From Betaproteobacteria bacterium (GTDB lineage Bacteria; Pseudomonadota; Gammaproteobacteria; Burkholderiales; SG8-39), in assembly GCA_004297625.1 (NCBI GenBank), contig SCTY01000034.1, positions 1 through 64,000 on the forward strand: a DNA stretch of 64,000 nucleotides. Direction: 5' to 3'. The number at the start of each line of letters is the position of its first letter. Position 1 is the stretch's first letter. This document shows positions 46,739-56,033 of the stretch, one piece after another. Under the pieces are notes generated by a model. The model had not been told where the DNA came from and ran no database searches. It saw nothing but the letters and a program-made list of their open reading frames with translations. The position numbers were made by a program, and so were the translations under genes.

Positions 46739-48270
46739 CCCTGCTTGCCGATGTGGTGCGCACGTCGACGCAGGTAGCCGGGAGCGCCAGCCGGCTTGCC
46801 AAGACCCGCCTGATCGCCGATTGCCTGCGCCGGCTCGATGCCGAGGAAGTCGCAATCGCGCTGCCGTATCTGAGCGGAGAGCTGCGGCAGGGCAAGCTCA
46901 CGCTCGGTTATGCAGCGCTGCAGGCCTCGCTGGGCGCGCCCGCGGCCGCGCCGACGCTCACGCTGCACGACGTGGACTGGGCTTTCGAATCTCTCAAAAC
47001 GGTCAAGGGAAAGGGCGCTGCTGCCCGGCGCGCGGCGCTCCTCGAAAGTCTTTTTTCGCGTTCGACGGCGGAAGAGCAGGACTTTCTCGTGCGCTTGATC
47101 GTCGGCGAGCTGCGCCAGGGCGCCCTCGAGGGCGTCATGTTCGACGCGGTGGCCGCGGCGGTCGATTTGCCCGCCGCCGAGGTGCGCCGGGCGGCGACCT
47201 TCGCCGGCGGCATCGCCCCGGTCGCACAGGCGGCGCTAGCGGGCGGCGCATCGGCGCTCGCGGTGTTCTCGATCCGCTTGATGCAGCCGGTCCTGCCAAT
47301 GCTGGCCCAGCCCGTCGCGGACGTGCAGGCAGCGCTGGCGCAGCTTGGCACGGCGATCCTCGAATGGAAGCTCGACGGCGCGCGCGTCCAGGTGCACAAA
47401 TCGGGCAGCGAGGTGCGCGTTTTCACCCGCAACCTCAACGACGTGACCGCCGCTGTTCCCGAAGTCGTGGATGTCTTGAAGAACGCAAAAGCCGAGTCGC
47501 TGATCCTCGACGGCGAAGCGATCGCGCTGCGGGCCGACGGCAAGCCGCATCCCTTCCAGGTGACGATGCGCCGCTTCGGCCGCAAGCTCGATGTGGAGAA
47601 ACTGCGCGCGGAGCTGCCGCTCTCGGTGTTTTTCTTCGATTGCCTCTACCGCGACGGAGCGCCGCTCGTGGACCGGCCGGCGGCGGAGCGCCACGATATC
47701 GTGCGCGCCGTTCTACCGTCGGGGATCGCCACGCCTTCGTTGATCACGAGCCAGGTAGACGCCGCCGAGGCCTTTTACCAGCAGGCGCTCGCCCAGGGGC
47801 ACGAGGGCATCATGGCGAAAGCCACCGATGCGGCTTACGAGGCGGGCCGGCGCGGCGCGGCGTGGCTCAAGATCAAGCGCGCGCATACGCTCGACCTGGT
47901 GGTGCTGGCCGCCGAATGGGGACACGGCCGCCGGCGCGGCTGGCTCTCCAACCTGCACCTCGGAGCACGCGACCCGGCGAGCGGCGGCTTCGTGATGCTC
48001 GGCAAGACGTTCAAAGGCCTCACCGACGCGATTCTGGAATGGCAGACCGCGGAGCTCCTCGCGCGCGAGACCGGCCGCGACGAGTGGACGGTGCACGTGC
48101 GGCCCGAGCTCGTGGTGGAGATCGAGTTCAACGATCTGCAGGAAAGCCCGCATTACCCCGCGGGGCTTGCGCTGCGCTTCGCGCGCTTGAAAGGCTATCG
48201 TCCCGACAAGCGGCCGGACGAGGCCGATACCATCGACAGCGTGCGGCAAATCTACGAAAAGCAGCTCTGA
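46735..48270 (+). CDS. ATP-dependent DNA ligase
   Basis: 511 residues. An N-terminal DNA-binding domain precedes the adenylation domain, with the catalytic lysine K212 in motif I ([14 protein letters not shown]). [58 protein letters not shown] and the OB-fold end complete it. Bacteria normally rely on NAD-dependent LigA; ATP-dependent enzymes serve repair. This three-domain, archaeal-like form has no LigD polymerase or phosphoesterase domain and no Ku nearby. The GTG start overlaps the accD stop, and folC starts immediately after its TGA, so the gene is embedded in the operon. Confidence 0.92.
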   Translation: MTLLADVVRTSTQVAGSASRLAKTRLIADCLRRLDAEEVAIALPYLSGELRQGKLTLGYAALQASLGAPAAAPTLTLHDVDWAFESLKTVKGKGAAARRAALLESLFSRSTAEEQDFLVRLIVGELRQGALEGVMFDAVAAAVDLPAAEVRRAATFAGGIAPVAQAALAGGASALAVFSIRLMQPVLPMLAQPVADVQAALAQLGTAILEWKLDGARVQVHKSGSEVRVFTRNLNDVTAAVPEVVDVLKNAKAESLILDGEAIALRADGKPHPFQVTMRRFGRKLDVEKLRAELPLSVFFFDCLYRDGAPLVDRPAAERHDIVRAVLPSGIATPSLITSQVDAAEAFYQQALAQGHEGIMAKATDAAYEAGRRGAAWLKIKRAHTLDLVVLAAEWGHGRRRGWLSNLHLGARDPASGGFVMLGKTFKGLTDAILEWQTAELLARETGRDEWTVHVRPELVVEIEFNDLQESPHYPAGLALRFARLKGYRPDKRPDEADTIDSVRQIYEKQL

Positions 48271-49521
48271 ATGAAAACGCTCGACGCCTGGCTGCGCTTC
48301 ATCGAGCAGCAGCATCCGAAGACCATCGCGCTCGGGCTCGAGCGCGTCGCGGCCGTTTTTTCCAGGATGAACATTCAGATCGCAGCGCCCGCGATCACCG
48401 TGGCCGGCACCAACGGCAAGGGCTCGACCTGCGCGATGCTCGAGTCGATCCTGCGCGAAGCCGGCTACCGCACCGGGCTGTACACATCGCCGCACCTCCT
48501 GCGCTACAACGAGCGCGTGCGCGTCGCCGGTGCCGAAGCGGACGAGCGCGCGCTAGGCGAGGCGTTCGAGGCGGTGGAGCGCGCACGCGGCGCCGTGCCG
48601 CTGACCTATTTCGAGTACGGCACGCTCGCGGCTTTTTACGTATTCGTAAAACAGAAAATAGAAGTTGCTGTTCTCGAAGTCGGCCTCGGCGGCCGGCTCG
48701 ATGCCGTGAACATCGTCGACGCGGACTGCGCGGTGCTCACCTCCGTCGGCATCGACCACGTCGATTATCTCGGGCCCACGCGCGAGGACATCGGACGCGA
48801 GAAAGCCGGAATCTTTCGCGCGGGACGTCCGGCGGTGATCGCCGACCCGGATCCGCCGCGCTCGGTCGTCGAAGCCACAGGCGCCAAGCTCTTCCTCGGC
48901 AAGGACTTCGGTTATGAAACGCAAGGCGCGCAATGGAGCTACTGGGGACCCGCAGGCCGGCGCGCCGGGCTCGCTCATCCGGCGCTGCGCGGCAAGACGC
49001 AGCTGCGCAATGCGGCTGCGGCGCTGTGCGCGCTCGACAGCGTGCGCGAGCGCCTGCCGGTCGCGATGCAGGACGTCCGGCGCGGGTTGGCGAGCGTCGA
49101 GCTGCCGGGGCGCTTTCAGGTGCTCGCCGGCAGGCCGCAGGTGATCCTCGATGTCGCGCACAACGCCGAGGCCGCCGCGGCGCTGGCGCGCAATCTCGCC
49201 GACTCCGGATTCGCGCCGGAGACTTTCGCGGTGTGCGGCATGCTGCGCGACAAGGACATTGCCGCGGTGGTGCGCGCGCTCGCGCCGCGCGTCACCCGCT
49301 GGCATGTCGCCCCGCTGCCCGGTCCGCGCGGCGCCGGCGCCGACGAGATCGCCTCGCATCTCGGCGGCGCGGCCGTCGAGAAATTCGCCTCGCCCGCGGC
49401 GGCATTCGCCGCGGCCCGGGAGCGCGCGGGCGAGAGTGATAAGATCGTCGTGTTCGGTTCTTTTCTTACCGTCGGCGACGTGATCGCATGGCTGAACAAC
49501 AACAAGACGTCGATACGCTGA
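48271..49521 (+). CDS. folC: Dihydrofolate synthase / folylpolyglutamate synthase
   Basis: 416 residues. The Mur-ligase fold has the P-loop AGTNGKGSTCAMLESIL near residues 46-62, TSPHLLRYNERVRVAG, VGLGGRLDAVNIVD, TSVGIDHVDYLGPTREDIGREKAGIFR, and the C-terminal LPGRFQVLAGRPQVILDVAHNAEAA. It adds glutamate to dihydropteroate and to folates. It abuts the ligase gene and overlaps the SPOR gene by 34 nt. Confidence 0.96.
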   Translation: MKTLDAWLRFIEQQHPKTIALGLERVAAVFSRMNIQIAAPAITVAGTNGKGSTCAMLESILREAGYRTGLYTSPHLLRYNERVRVAGAEADERALGEAFEAVERARGAVPLTYFEYGTLAAFYVFVKQKIEVAVLEVGLGGRLDAVNIVDADCAVLTSVGIDHVDYLGPTREDIGREKAGIFRAGRPAVIADPDPPRSVVEATGAKLFLGKDFGYETQGAQWSYWGPAGRRAGLAHPALRGKTQLRNAAAALCALDSVRERLPVAMQDVRRGLASVELPGRFQVLAGRPQVILDVAHNAEAAAALARNLADSGFAPETFAVCGMLRDKDIAAVVRALAPRVTRWHVAPLPGPRGAGADEIASHLGGAAVEKFASPAAAFAAARERAGESDKIVVFGSFLTVGDVIAWLNNNKTSIR

Positions 49522-50030
49522 GGCGCCGCGGCCGCAGGAGACTGGTGGGCGCGGTCGCGCTCGTGCTGCTTGCGGTGATCGTATTGCCCATGGTGTTCGA
49601 TCCGGAGCCCAGGCAGCCCGGCCCGGCGGTGAGCGTGCGCATTCCGGGCGAGGATGACACGCCGTTCAAGCCCAAGGCCGTTCCCGAGAGAAAACAGGCG
49701 GCGAAGCCGGCGCCGGAAAAGAAAGAAGAAGCGAAGAAGGAAGAACCGAAGAAGGAAGAAGCGAAGAAGGAAGAACACAAGGACGTCGCGAAGCCCGCTG
49801 GCGAGCAGTTCATGGTGCCGGTCGGCGCCTATGCGAACCCCGAAGGCGTCATCGCCAAGCTCGCCGCAGCGAAGCTGCCGTATTTCACCGAAGAGATCCC
49901 GACCGCGAAGGGCAAGGTGACGCGCGTGCGCGCGGGGCCGTTTGCGAGCAGGGGCGCGGCCGAGAAGGCCGCAGAGAAGCTGAAGGGCCTTGGCTTGCAG
50001 CCGGGCACGGTGACGGCCAAGGACGGATGA
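49488..50030 (+). CDS. SPOR domain membrane protein (DedD-like)
   Basis: 180 residues. A short cytoplasmic N-terminus (RRRGRRRLVG), one membrane helix near 19-35 (AVALVLLAVIVLPMVF), a charged linker with KKEE repeats, and a C-terminal SPOR domain (QFMVPVGAYANPEGVIAKLAAAKLPYFTEEI...RVRAGPFASRGAAEKAAEKLKGLGL). SPOR domains bind denuded septal peptidoglycan, so it is likely a cell-division protein. It overlaps folC and cvpA. Confidence 0.9.
   Translation: MAEQQQDVDTLRRRGRRRLVGAVALVLLAVIVLPMVFDPEPRQPGPAVSVRIPGEDDTPFKPKAVPERKQAAKPAPEKKEEAKKEEPKKEEAKKEEHKDVAKPAGEQFMVPVGAYANPEGVIAKLAAAKLPYFTEEIPTAKGKVTRVRAGPFASRGAAEKAAEKLKGLGLQPGTVTAKDG
49722..49781 (+). repeat. Four tandem 15-bp repeats in the SPOR-protein linker
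   Basis: Four in-frame copies of a 15-bp unit close to AAGGAAGAAGCGAAG encode the K/E-rich linker (about KEEAK per unit). The array extends the linker between membrane helix and SPOR domain and could change length by slippage. Confidence 0.8.
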
Positions 50031-50518
50031 CCTGGCTCGATTACGCCGTGCTCGGCGTGATGGGCCTCTCGGTGGTGCTGGGCGCCTGGCGCGGGCTGGT
50101 GCGCGAAGTCGTATCCGTTGCCGGCTGGGTGATCGCGTTTCTCGCTGCCAACCTCTTCGCCGCGCCGCTGGCCGAAACGCTGCCGCGCTCCCTATCGCCT
50201 CCCGAGCTGCGCGTGCTCGTCGCTTTCGTCGGTGTTTTTGTCCTCAGCCTGGCGGTCACGAGCCTTGCCGGGCTGGTGCTCGCGAAAATGGTGAAGGCGG
50301 TCGGGCTTGGAGGGCTGGATCGCACGCTCGGCGGGCTTTTCGGCGTGGCGCGCGGGCTGGTCTTCGCGCTCGCGTTCGCGCTCCTGGCGGGCTTGACGCG
50401 GCTGCCGCTCGACCCCATATGGAAGCAGTCGGTTTCGGGCCCGCTGCTCGCCCGCGCCGCGCTTGCGCTCAAGCCCTGGCTGCCGCCCGCGTTCGGCGAT
50501 CGCTTGAGATATCATTGA
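50027..50518 (+). CDS. cvpA: CvpA family membrane protein
   Basis: 163 residues with four hydrophobic segments. The family start WLDYAVLGVMGLSVVLGAWRGLVREVVSVAGWVIAFLAANLFA and GLGGLDRTLGGLFGVARGLVFALAFALL are typical. CvpA is linked to colicin V export and envelope stress and lies upstream of purF in many proteobacteria, as here. ATGA overlap with the SPOR gene. Confidence 0.93.
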   Translation: MTWLDYAVLGVMGLSVVLGAWRGLVREVVSVAGWVIAFLAANLFAAPLAETLPRSLSPPELRVLVAFVGVFVLSLAVTSLAGLVLAKMVKAVGLGGLDRTLGGLFGVARGLVFALAFALLAGLTRLPLDPIWKQSVSGPLLARAALALKPWLPPAFGDRLRYH

Positions 50519-50549
50519 TACTTAGCCACACCGGGAAAATCTTCCTCCG

Positions 50550-52061
50550 ATGTGCGGGATCCTAGGAGTCGTCGCCCGTTCGCCCGTCAACCAGCTGCTC
50601 TACGACGGGCTGCTGCTGCTGCAGCACCGCGGCCAGGACGCCGCGGGCATCGTGACGAGCGAGCGCAATTCCTTCCACATGCACAAGGCGCCGGGCATGG
50701 TGCGCGACGTGTTCCGTACGCGGAACATGCGCTCTCTGCCGGGCAACATGGGCATCGCCCATTGCCGCTATCCGACCGCGGGATCGGCGTTCAGCTCCGC
50801 CGAGGCGCAGCCGTTCTACGTGAATTCGCCGTTCGGCATCGTGCTCGGCCACAACGGCAACCTGACGAACGCCGAGCAGCTCAAGAACGAGATGTTCCGC
50901 ACCGACCTGCGGCATATCAACACCGGCTCGGACTCCGAGGTGCTGGTCAACGTCCTCGCGCACGAGCTGGAGAAGGCCTCCGTCAAGCTGCGCCTCGAGC
51001 CGCAAACCATCTTCACCGCGGTGGCGAACGTGCACCGGCGGGTGCGCGGCGCCTACGCCGTGGTCGCGATGATCGCCGGCTACGGCGTGCTCGCTTTCCG
51101 TGATCCCTACGGGATCCGGCCTGCGGTCATCGGCTACAACGAAACGCCGTACGGCACCGAGTACATGGTGGCTTCCGAATCGGTCGCCGTCGATGCCAAC
51201 GGCTTTCGCGTGCTGCGCGACGTCGCCCCCGGCGAAGCGGTGTTCATCGACGAGGAGGGCAATTTCTACAGCCAGCAGTGCGCGCCGAAGGCGAGCCTGA
51301 ATCCCTGCATCTTCGAGTATGTGTACCTGGCGCGGCCGGATTCGCTCATCGACGGCGCTTCGGTGTACGAGACGCGGCTCAACATGGGCGAGAAGCTGGC
51401 GCAGAAAATCCGCCGCCAGTACCGGCACCTCCAGATCGACGTGGTGATCCCGATTCCGGACTCGAGCCGCCCGTCGGCGCTGCAGCTCGCGGCCGGCCTG
51501 GGCGTGCCGTACCGCGAGGGCTTCGTCAAGAACCGCTACATCGGCCGCACCTTCATCATGCCGGGGCAGGCCGTGCGCGCCCGCTCGGTGCGCCAGAAGC
51601 TGAACGCGATGTCGATGGAGTTCGCCGGCAAGAACGTGCTGCTCGTCGACGACTCGATCGTGCGCGGAACCACCAGCCGCGAGATCGTGCAGATGGCGCG
51701 CGACTCGGGCGCCCGCAAGGTGTTCTTCGCCTCGGCGGCGCCGCCGGTGCGCTTCCCCAACGTCTACGGCATCGACATGCCGACGCGCGCGGAGCTGATT
51801 GCCGCGCACCGCAGCGAGGAAGAGGTGGCGCGCGAGATCGGCGCCGACGCGCTCGTTTACCAGGACCTGGACGACCTGAAGGACGCGGTGCGGCGCGCCA
51901 ATCCCAGGCTCACCAGCTTCGAGACCTCCTGCTTCGACGGCATCTACATCACCGGCGACATCACCAGCGACTACCTGCGCTCGATCGAGATCCAGCGCGA
52001 CGCCAAGCGCGACTCGAGCGATGACGACGCCCCCCAGCTCGATTTGAACCTGGCTGCCTGA
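50550..52061 (+). CDS. purF: Amidophosphoribosyltransferase
   Basis: 503 residues. The first enzyme of purine synthesis. After Met removal the N-terminal Cys of MCGILGVVARSP is the glutaminase nucleophile. LLLLQHRGQDAAGI, GIAHCRYPTAGS and GHNGNLTNAEQL form the glutaminase domain. The PRPP-binding loop is VLLVDDSIVRGTTSREIVQMARDSGA. The acidic C-terminus is DSSDDDAPQLDLNLA. It starts 31 nt after cvpA with no strong Shine-Dalgarno sequence. Confidence 0.97.
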   Translation: MCGILGVVARSPVNQLLYDGLLLLQHRGQDAAGIVTSERNSFHMHKAPGMVRDVFRTRNMRSLPGNMGIAHCRYPTAGSAFSSAEAQPFYVNSPFGIVLGHNGNLTNAEQLKNEMFRTDLRHINTGSDSEVLVNVLAHELEKASVKLRLEPQTIFTAVANVHRRVRGAYAVVAMIAGYGVLAFRDPYGIRPAVIGYNETPYGTEYMVASESVAVDANGFRVLRDVAPGEAVFIDEEGNFYSQQCAPKASLNPCIFEYVYLARPDSLIDGASVYETRLNMGEKLAQKIRRQYRHLQIDVVIPIPDSSRPSALQLAAGLGVPYREGFVKNRYIGRTFIMPGQAVRARSVRQKLNAMSMEFAGKNVLLVDDSIVRGTTSREIVQMARDSGARKVFFASAAPPVRFPNVYGIDMPTRAELIAAHRSEEEVAREIGADALVYQDLDDLKDAVRRANPRLTSFETSCFDGIYITGDITSDYLRSIEIQRDAKRDSSDDDAPQLDLNLAA

Positions 52062-52063
52062 TA

Positions 52064-52069
52064 TATAAT
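52064..52069 (+). promoter_or_regulatory. Consensus -10 box (TATAAT) of metZ
   Basis: An exact TATAAT just after the purF stop, placing transcription start near 52076, two bases before the riboswitch P1 stem. TTGAAC at 52044 is only 14 bp upstream, too close for a standard -35. Confidence 0.6.
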
Positions 52070-52075
52070 TCGGCT

Positions 52076-52130
52076 TTCGCGCCGATTTGAGCCACAGCTT
52101 GCGGGCGCGTAACAAATTCCGCTAAAGCGT
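52076..52130 (+). promoter_or_regulatory. SAM-II (SAM-alpha) riboswitch upstream of metZ
   Basis: The leader has the SAM-II pseudoknot layout. P1 is CGCGCC (52078-52083) with GGCGCG (52104-52109). The loop begins GATTTG (52084-52089), whose ATTTG can pair with CAAAT (52113-52117) downstream of P1. The conserved GCTAAA is at 52121-52126. These match the SAM-II consensus as I remember it (CGCGC, GAUUU, GCGCGU, AAAU, GCUAAA). It binds S-adenosylmethionine and is expected to turn metZ off when SAM is plentiful, which suits the downstream gene. Confidence 0.85.
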
Positions 52131-52136
52131 GCCGAG

Positions 52137-52172
52137 AAACCCGGTTCGCTTTGCAGAGGACCGGGTTTTTTT
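52137..52172 (+). terminator. Leader terminator overlapping the metZ ribosome-binding site
   Basis: AAACCCGGT (52137-52145) pairs with ACCGGGTTT (52160-52168), followed by a T-run through 52172, so the metZ ATG (52173) follows the last T. The loop holds AGAGG, the likely Shine-Dalgarno sequence. The hairpin could therefore stop transcription or, if read through, hide the ribosome site. It probably is the expression platform of the SAM-II riboswitch. Confidence 0.75.
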
Positions 52173-53342
52173 ATGGAAAAAAAACTAGACCTTGCCACTC
52201 AGGGCGTGCGCGCCGGACAGGTACGCAGCGAGTTCCAGGAGCACTCCGAGGCGCTGTTCCTCACCTCGAGCTTCGTCTTCGATAGCGCGGCGCAGGCGCA
52301 GGCGCGCTTCGGCGGCGAGCCGGGGCACGTTTACACCCGCTACACGAATCCCACCGTGTCGATGTTCCAGGACCGGCTCGCGGCGCTCGAAGGCGCGGAA
52401 GCCTGCATCGGCACCGCCTCGGGCATGTCGGCCATCCTCACGATGGTGATGTCGCTCTTGAGGGGCGGCGACCACATCGTGTGCTCGGGCGCCGTATTCG
52501 GCGCCACGGTCCAGCTGTTCAGCAATTACTTCGCGCGCTTCGGCGTCGAGACGACGTTCGTCTCGCCCACCCGGATCGAGGAATGGGAGAAGGCGCTGCG
52601 CAAGAACACCCGCCTGCTGTTCCTCGAGACGCCGTCGAATCCGCTCACCGAGATCTCGGATATCGCCGCGCTCGGCGCTCTCGCGAGGCACACAGGCGCG
52701 TTGCTCGCCGTGGACAACGTTTTCTGCACCCCGGTGCTGCAGCGGCCGCTGGAGCTCGGCGCGGACCTCGTGGTCCACTCGGCCACCAAGCACCTCGACG
52801 GCCAGGGCCGCGTGGTCGGCGGCGCGGTGTGCGGCCCGGCGAAGCTGGTGAACGAGCAGATGGTGCCGTTCCTGCGCACCGCCGGACCGTCGCTCTCGCC
52901 GTTCAACGCCTGGGTGATCCTGAAGGGCCTGGAGACCCTCGACCTGCGCGTGCGGGCCCAGTCGGCCGCGGCGCTGGAGCTGGCGCGCTGGCTGGAAGGA
53001 CACCCGGCCGTGGCGCGCGTGCATTACCCCGGTCTCGAGTCGCATCCGCAGCATGCCCTCGCCAAGCGCCAGCAGCGGGCGGGCGGGGCGGTGCTTTCAT
53101 TCGAGGTCAAAGGCGGCAGGGCCGCCGCCTGGAAGCTCATCGATTCCACGCGGCTCATCTCCATTACGGCGAACCTCGGCGACGTGAAGAGCACCATCAC
53201 GCATCCCGCCACGACGACGCACGGCCGCATCTCGCCCGAAGCGCGCGCCGCGGCCGGTATCACTGAAGGGCTGGTGCGGCTGTCGGTCGGCCTGGAGGCC
53301 GTTTCGGATCTCAAGACAGACTTGGAGCGCGGCCTATCGTAG
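52173..53342 (+). CDS. metZ: O-succinylhomoserine sulfhydrylase
   Basis: 389 residues of the Cys/Met metabolism PLP family. The PLP lysine is K206 in LVVHSATKHLDGQGRVVGGAV; RYTNPTVSMFQDRLAALEGAEACIGTASGMSAI and LFLETPSNPLTEISDI are typical, and SLGD-type variation appears as ITANLGDVKSTITHPATTTHGR near the C-terminus. It makes homocysteine from O-succinylhomoserine and sulfide. Assignment as MetZ rather than MetB or MetC rests on its position after purF in Betaproteobacteria. Control by the SAM-II leader fits. Confidence 0.93.
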   Translation: MEKKLDLATQGVRAGQVRSEFQEHSEALFLTSSFVFDSAAQAQARFGGEPGHVYTRYTNPTVSMFQDRLAALEGAEACIGTASGMSAILTMVMSLLRGGDHIVCSGAVFGATVQLFSNYFARFGVETTFVSPTRIEEWEKALRKNTRLLFLETPSNPLTEISDIAALGALARHTGALLAVDNVFCTPVLQRPLELGADLVVHSATKHLDGQGRVVGGAVCGPAKLVNEQMVPFLRTAGPSLSPFNAWVILKGLETLDLRVRAQSAAALELARWLEGHPAVARVHYPGLESHPQHALAKRQQRAGGAVLSFEVKGGRAAAWKLIDSTRLISITANLGDVKSTITHPATTTHGRISPEARAAAGITEGLVRLSVGLEAVSDLKTDLERGLS

Positions 53343-53350
53343 GATAAGGC

Positions 53351-55420
53351 GTGCCCAGCGGACGCTTCCTTGCGCGGGGCGCGCTGCTCGCGGCTGCATA
53401 TTTCGCCGCGGCGAAGCTCGCCCTCCTGCTCGCGATACCGCCCGGTTATGCGAGCCCCATCTGGCCGGGATCGGGCATCGCCCTCGCGGGGCTGCTGCTC
53501 GGCGGCCATCGGCTCTGGCCCGCCGTCTGGCTCGGCAGCTTCGCCGCGAACCTGACGATCGAAGCGTCGCTGTCTGCTTCCGCGACGATCGCCACCGGCA
53601 GCACGCTGCAGGCACTGGCGGGCGCCGCGCTCGTCAGGCGCTTCCTCGGCGTGCGGTTTCGGTTCCGCAGCCCCGAAGAGGTCTTCAAGTTCGTCGCGCT
53701 CGCGGCTCTCGTGTCGGTCATCGCTGCCACCTGCGCGCTGGCGGCGCTCGCACTGAAGCAGCCCATCGGCGGGATGGAGCTGTTCCGTAACTGGTGGACG
53801 TGGTGGCAGGGCGATGCGACCGGGATGATCGTCGTCGCTCCGCTCATTCTCAGCTGGGCCGGCCGAGGGACGGTGCGCTGGACGCGCCACAAGATTCTCG
53901 AGGCGGTGCTGGTCGCGCTGCTCCTCGTTGTGGCCTCGCACGTGGTTTTCAGCGGCGGGACCGGCGGCAGGCCCGCTTATGGCACCACATTCCTCATCGT
54001 GCCGTTCGTCGTGTGGGTCGCCTTCCGCTTCAGCCAGCGGGAGGTGACGACCGCGGTCGCCGCCCTCTCCGCCATCGCGATCTGGTACACCTTGCAGCTG
54101 CGTCTCGGGCCGTTCTCCGCCCCGCCGGTCAACGAAGCGCTGCTCCTTCTGCTGGTGTTCGTCAGCACGCTCGCGTTCACCGGGCTGGTCCTCGCGGCGG
54201 TTCTCGGGCAACTCGACGGGGCGCTCACCGAGCTACGCGCGCGTCAGAGGGAACTCGAGCAGCGCTTCGACGAGCGCACGCTGGAGCTCGAGCAGGCGAA
54301 CAGGCGCTTCCGCTTGGTGGTCGAAAGCGTAGTCGACTACGCGATCTTCATGCTCGACGCGCACGGCCGGGTGGCGAGCTGGAACCCCGGAGCGCAGCGC
54401 ATCTCCGGCTACGCGGCCGAGGAGATCATCGGCCGGCACTTTTCGCGCTTCTATCCGCCGGAAGACGTGGCGCGCCGCAAGCCGCAGTGGGAGCTCGAGC
54501 TGGCCACGAGGGAGGGCCGCTTCGAGGAGGAGGGCGGGCGGGTGCGAAAGGATGGGTCGACGTACTGGGCGAACGTCGTCATCACCGCCATACGCGACGA
54601 CACCGGAGCGCTGGTCGGCTTTGCCAAAGTGGTGCGCGACTTGACCGAGCGCAACCGCGTCGAGGCCGAGCTCATTCGCGCCAAGGTGTCGGCCGAGCGC
54701 GCGAGCGAGGCCAAGTCGCAGTTCCTCGCCAACATGTCGCACGAACTGCGCACGCCGCTCAACAGCCTGTTGATCCTTGCGCGCCTGCTCGCGGACAACA
54801 GCAGCGGCAACCTCACGGCGAAGCAGGTTCAATTCGCCCAGACCATCTACGCCTCCGGCATGGACCTGCTGTCGCTCATCAACGATCTTCTCGACCTCGC
54901 CAAGATCGAGTCCGGCGCGATTACCACGCTGAACATCGCGCCGGCGCGGCTCGACGAGCTGCGCGACGACATGGAGCGCACTTTCCGCCAGGTGGCGCAG
55001 GACAAGGGCCTGCAGTTCGCGATCAGCCTCGATCCCGCGGCTCCGGCGCTGATCCGCACCGACATGGCGCGCCTGAAGCAGGTGCTGAAGAACCTGCTTG
55101 CCAACGCGTTCAAGTTCACCAGCCAGGGCAGCGTCGAGCTGCGCATCGCGCCCGCGGACGCCGGGCGCATCGCGTTCGCCGTGATCGATACCGGCATCGG
55201 CATTCCACCCGATAAGCAGAGGATCATCTTCGAAGCGTTCCGGCAGGCCGACGGCACCACCAGCCGCCAGTACGGCGGGACCGGGCTCGGCCTGTCGATC
55301 AGCCGCGAGCTGACCCGCCTGCTCGGCGGCGAGCTGCGCGTGGCGAGCGAGCCCGGCAGGGGCAGCACCTTCACTCTCTACCTGCCGGCTTCCGGCGAGG
55401 TCTCCGCGCTCGCCGCTTGA
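53351..55420 (+). CDS. MASE1-PAS sensor histidine kinase
   Basis: 689 residues from GTG 53351. Residues 1-290 carry about eight membrane helices with MASE1 character ([41 protein letters not shown]). A short coiled coil ([26 protein letters not shown]) leads to a PAS domain ([37 protein letters not shown]) with its PAC segment. The H-box is [18 protein letters not shown]1 and G2 boxes are [24 protein letters not shown] and [15 protein letters not shown]. There is no receiver domain and no response-regulator gene nearby. The signal is unknown. It starts 8 bp after metZ. Confidence 0.92.
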   Translation: MPSGRFLARGALLAAAYFAAAKLALLLAIPPGYASPIWPGSGIALAGLLLGGHRLWPAVWLGSFAANLTIEASLSASATIATGSTLQALAGAALVRRFLGVRFRFRSPEEVFKFVALAALVSVIAATCALAALALKQPIGGMELFRNWWTWWQGDATGMIVVAPLILSWAGRGTVRWTRHKILEAVLVALLLVVASHVVFSGGTGGRPAYGTTFLIVPFVVWVAFRFSQREVTTAVAALSAIAIWYTLQLRLGPFSAPPVNEALLLLLVFVSTLAFTGLVLAAVLGQLDGALTELRARQRELEQRFDERTLELEQANRRFRLVVESVVDYAIFMLDAHGRVASWNPGAQRISGYAAEEIIGRHFSRFYPPEDVARRKPQWELELATREGRFEEEGGRVRKDGSTYWANVVITAIRDDTGALVGFAKVVRDLTERNRVEAELIRAKVSAERASEAKSQFLANMSHELRTPLNSLLILARLLADNSSGNLTAKQVQFAQTIYASGMDLLSLINDLLDLAKIESGAITTLNIAPARLDELRDDMERTFRQVAQDKGLQFAISLDPAAPALIRTDMARLKQVLKNLLANAFKFTSQGSVELRIAPADAGRIAFAVIDTGIGIPPDKQRIIFEAFRQADGTTSRQYGGTGLGLSISRELTRLLGGELRVASEPGRGSTFTLYLPASGEVSALAA

Positions 55421-55430
55421 GGCCGCCGGC

Positions 55431-55910
55431 TCAGGCCTCCTGCTGCTGGGTCGCGCCCATCAGCTCCTGCTTGCGCTCCCGCATGCGCTGCCCGAGGTCC
55501 TCGAAGTCGAGATCGGTCTTCTTCGCCTGCGGGAACATCTCGCCCTCTTCCTCCTTGACGTGGTGCTTGACGTACTCGCCGAGCACCGTGAACGTCGCGT
55601 GGTAGCTGGGATCGTCGGGCCCCATGTTCTCGAGCTGCTCCATCAGCATCTTCGCGGTCTCGTGCTCGACCGAAGCCTCGTTCATGATGTCCTCGTCCTC
55701 GATCGCCTCGCGCACCGCGGGGTAGAAGATCTCCTCTTCCAGCGTGGTGTGCACCTTGAGCTCCTCGCAGACCGTCTGCACGACCTGCTTGAGGGTCTCG
55801 GTGTCCTCGCGGTCCATCTTCTCGAATTCCTTGAAGGCTTTCTGGACCTTGGCGTGGTCCTCCTTCAGCATCTCGATGGCCCCTTCGGCCTTGCTCCTGC
55901 TCTTCGGCAT
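55431..55910 (-). CDS. Hemerythrin HHE domain protein
   Basis: 159 residues in a four-helix bundle with spaced iron ligands: LKEDHAKVQKAF, ELKVHTTLEEEIFYPAV, EASVEHETAKMLMEQL and YVKHHVKEEEGEMFPQA. These supply the His and Glu/Asp set of a non-haem di-iron site that can bind oxygen or sense redox state. It is soluble and highly charged with no other domain. It converges on the histidine kinase gene with a 10-bp gap. Oxygen sensing or iron/NO protection are possible roles. Confidence 0.88.
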   Translation of the reverse strand: MPKSRSKAEGAIEMLKEDHAKVQKAFKEFEKMDREDTETLKQVVQTVCEELKVHTTLEEEIFYPAVREAIEDEDIMNEASVEHETAKMLMEQLENMGPDDPSYHATFTVLGEYVKHHVKEEEGEMFPQAKKTDLDFEDLGQRMRERKQELMGATQQQEA

Positions 55911-55981
55911 GTCGGCGTCCTTTCGTGATTGACGAGGAGCGGCGGAGCAACCCCCGTACCGGGCGCGAAAGAGCCGAAAGG

Positions 55982-56013
55982 AAAGGGGTCAGAGCATTTG
56001 CTCTGACCCCTTT
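55982..56013. repeat. Perfect 15-bp inverted repeat with T-run
   Basis: AAAGGGGTCAGAGCA (55982-55996) and its exact reverse complement (55999-56013) flank TT, and three more T follow on the plus strand. It fills part of the 123-bp space between lpxH and the hemerythrin gene and can act as a terminator for lpxH on the minus strand. Its core is similar to the palindrome at 21713. Confidence 0.88.
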
Positions 56014-56033
56014 TTTACCGCCGGGGGTAAGAA

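Noticed and set aside
46735..48270. The DNA ligase as part of an end-joining (Ku/LigD) system.
   Set aside because: There is no Ku gene nearby and no LigD polymerase or phosphoesterase domain in the protein.
52076..52130. The metZ leader as an SAH riboswitch or other SAM class.
   Set aside because: SAH elements precede ahcY/metH-type genes and have a different layout. The P1, loop pairing and GCTAAA order fit SAM-II only.
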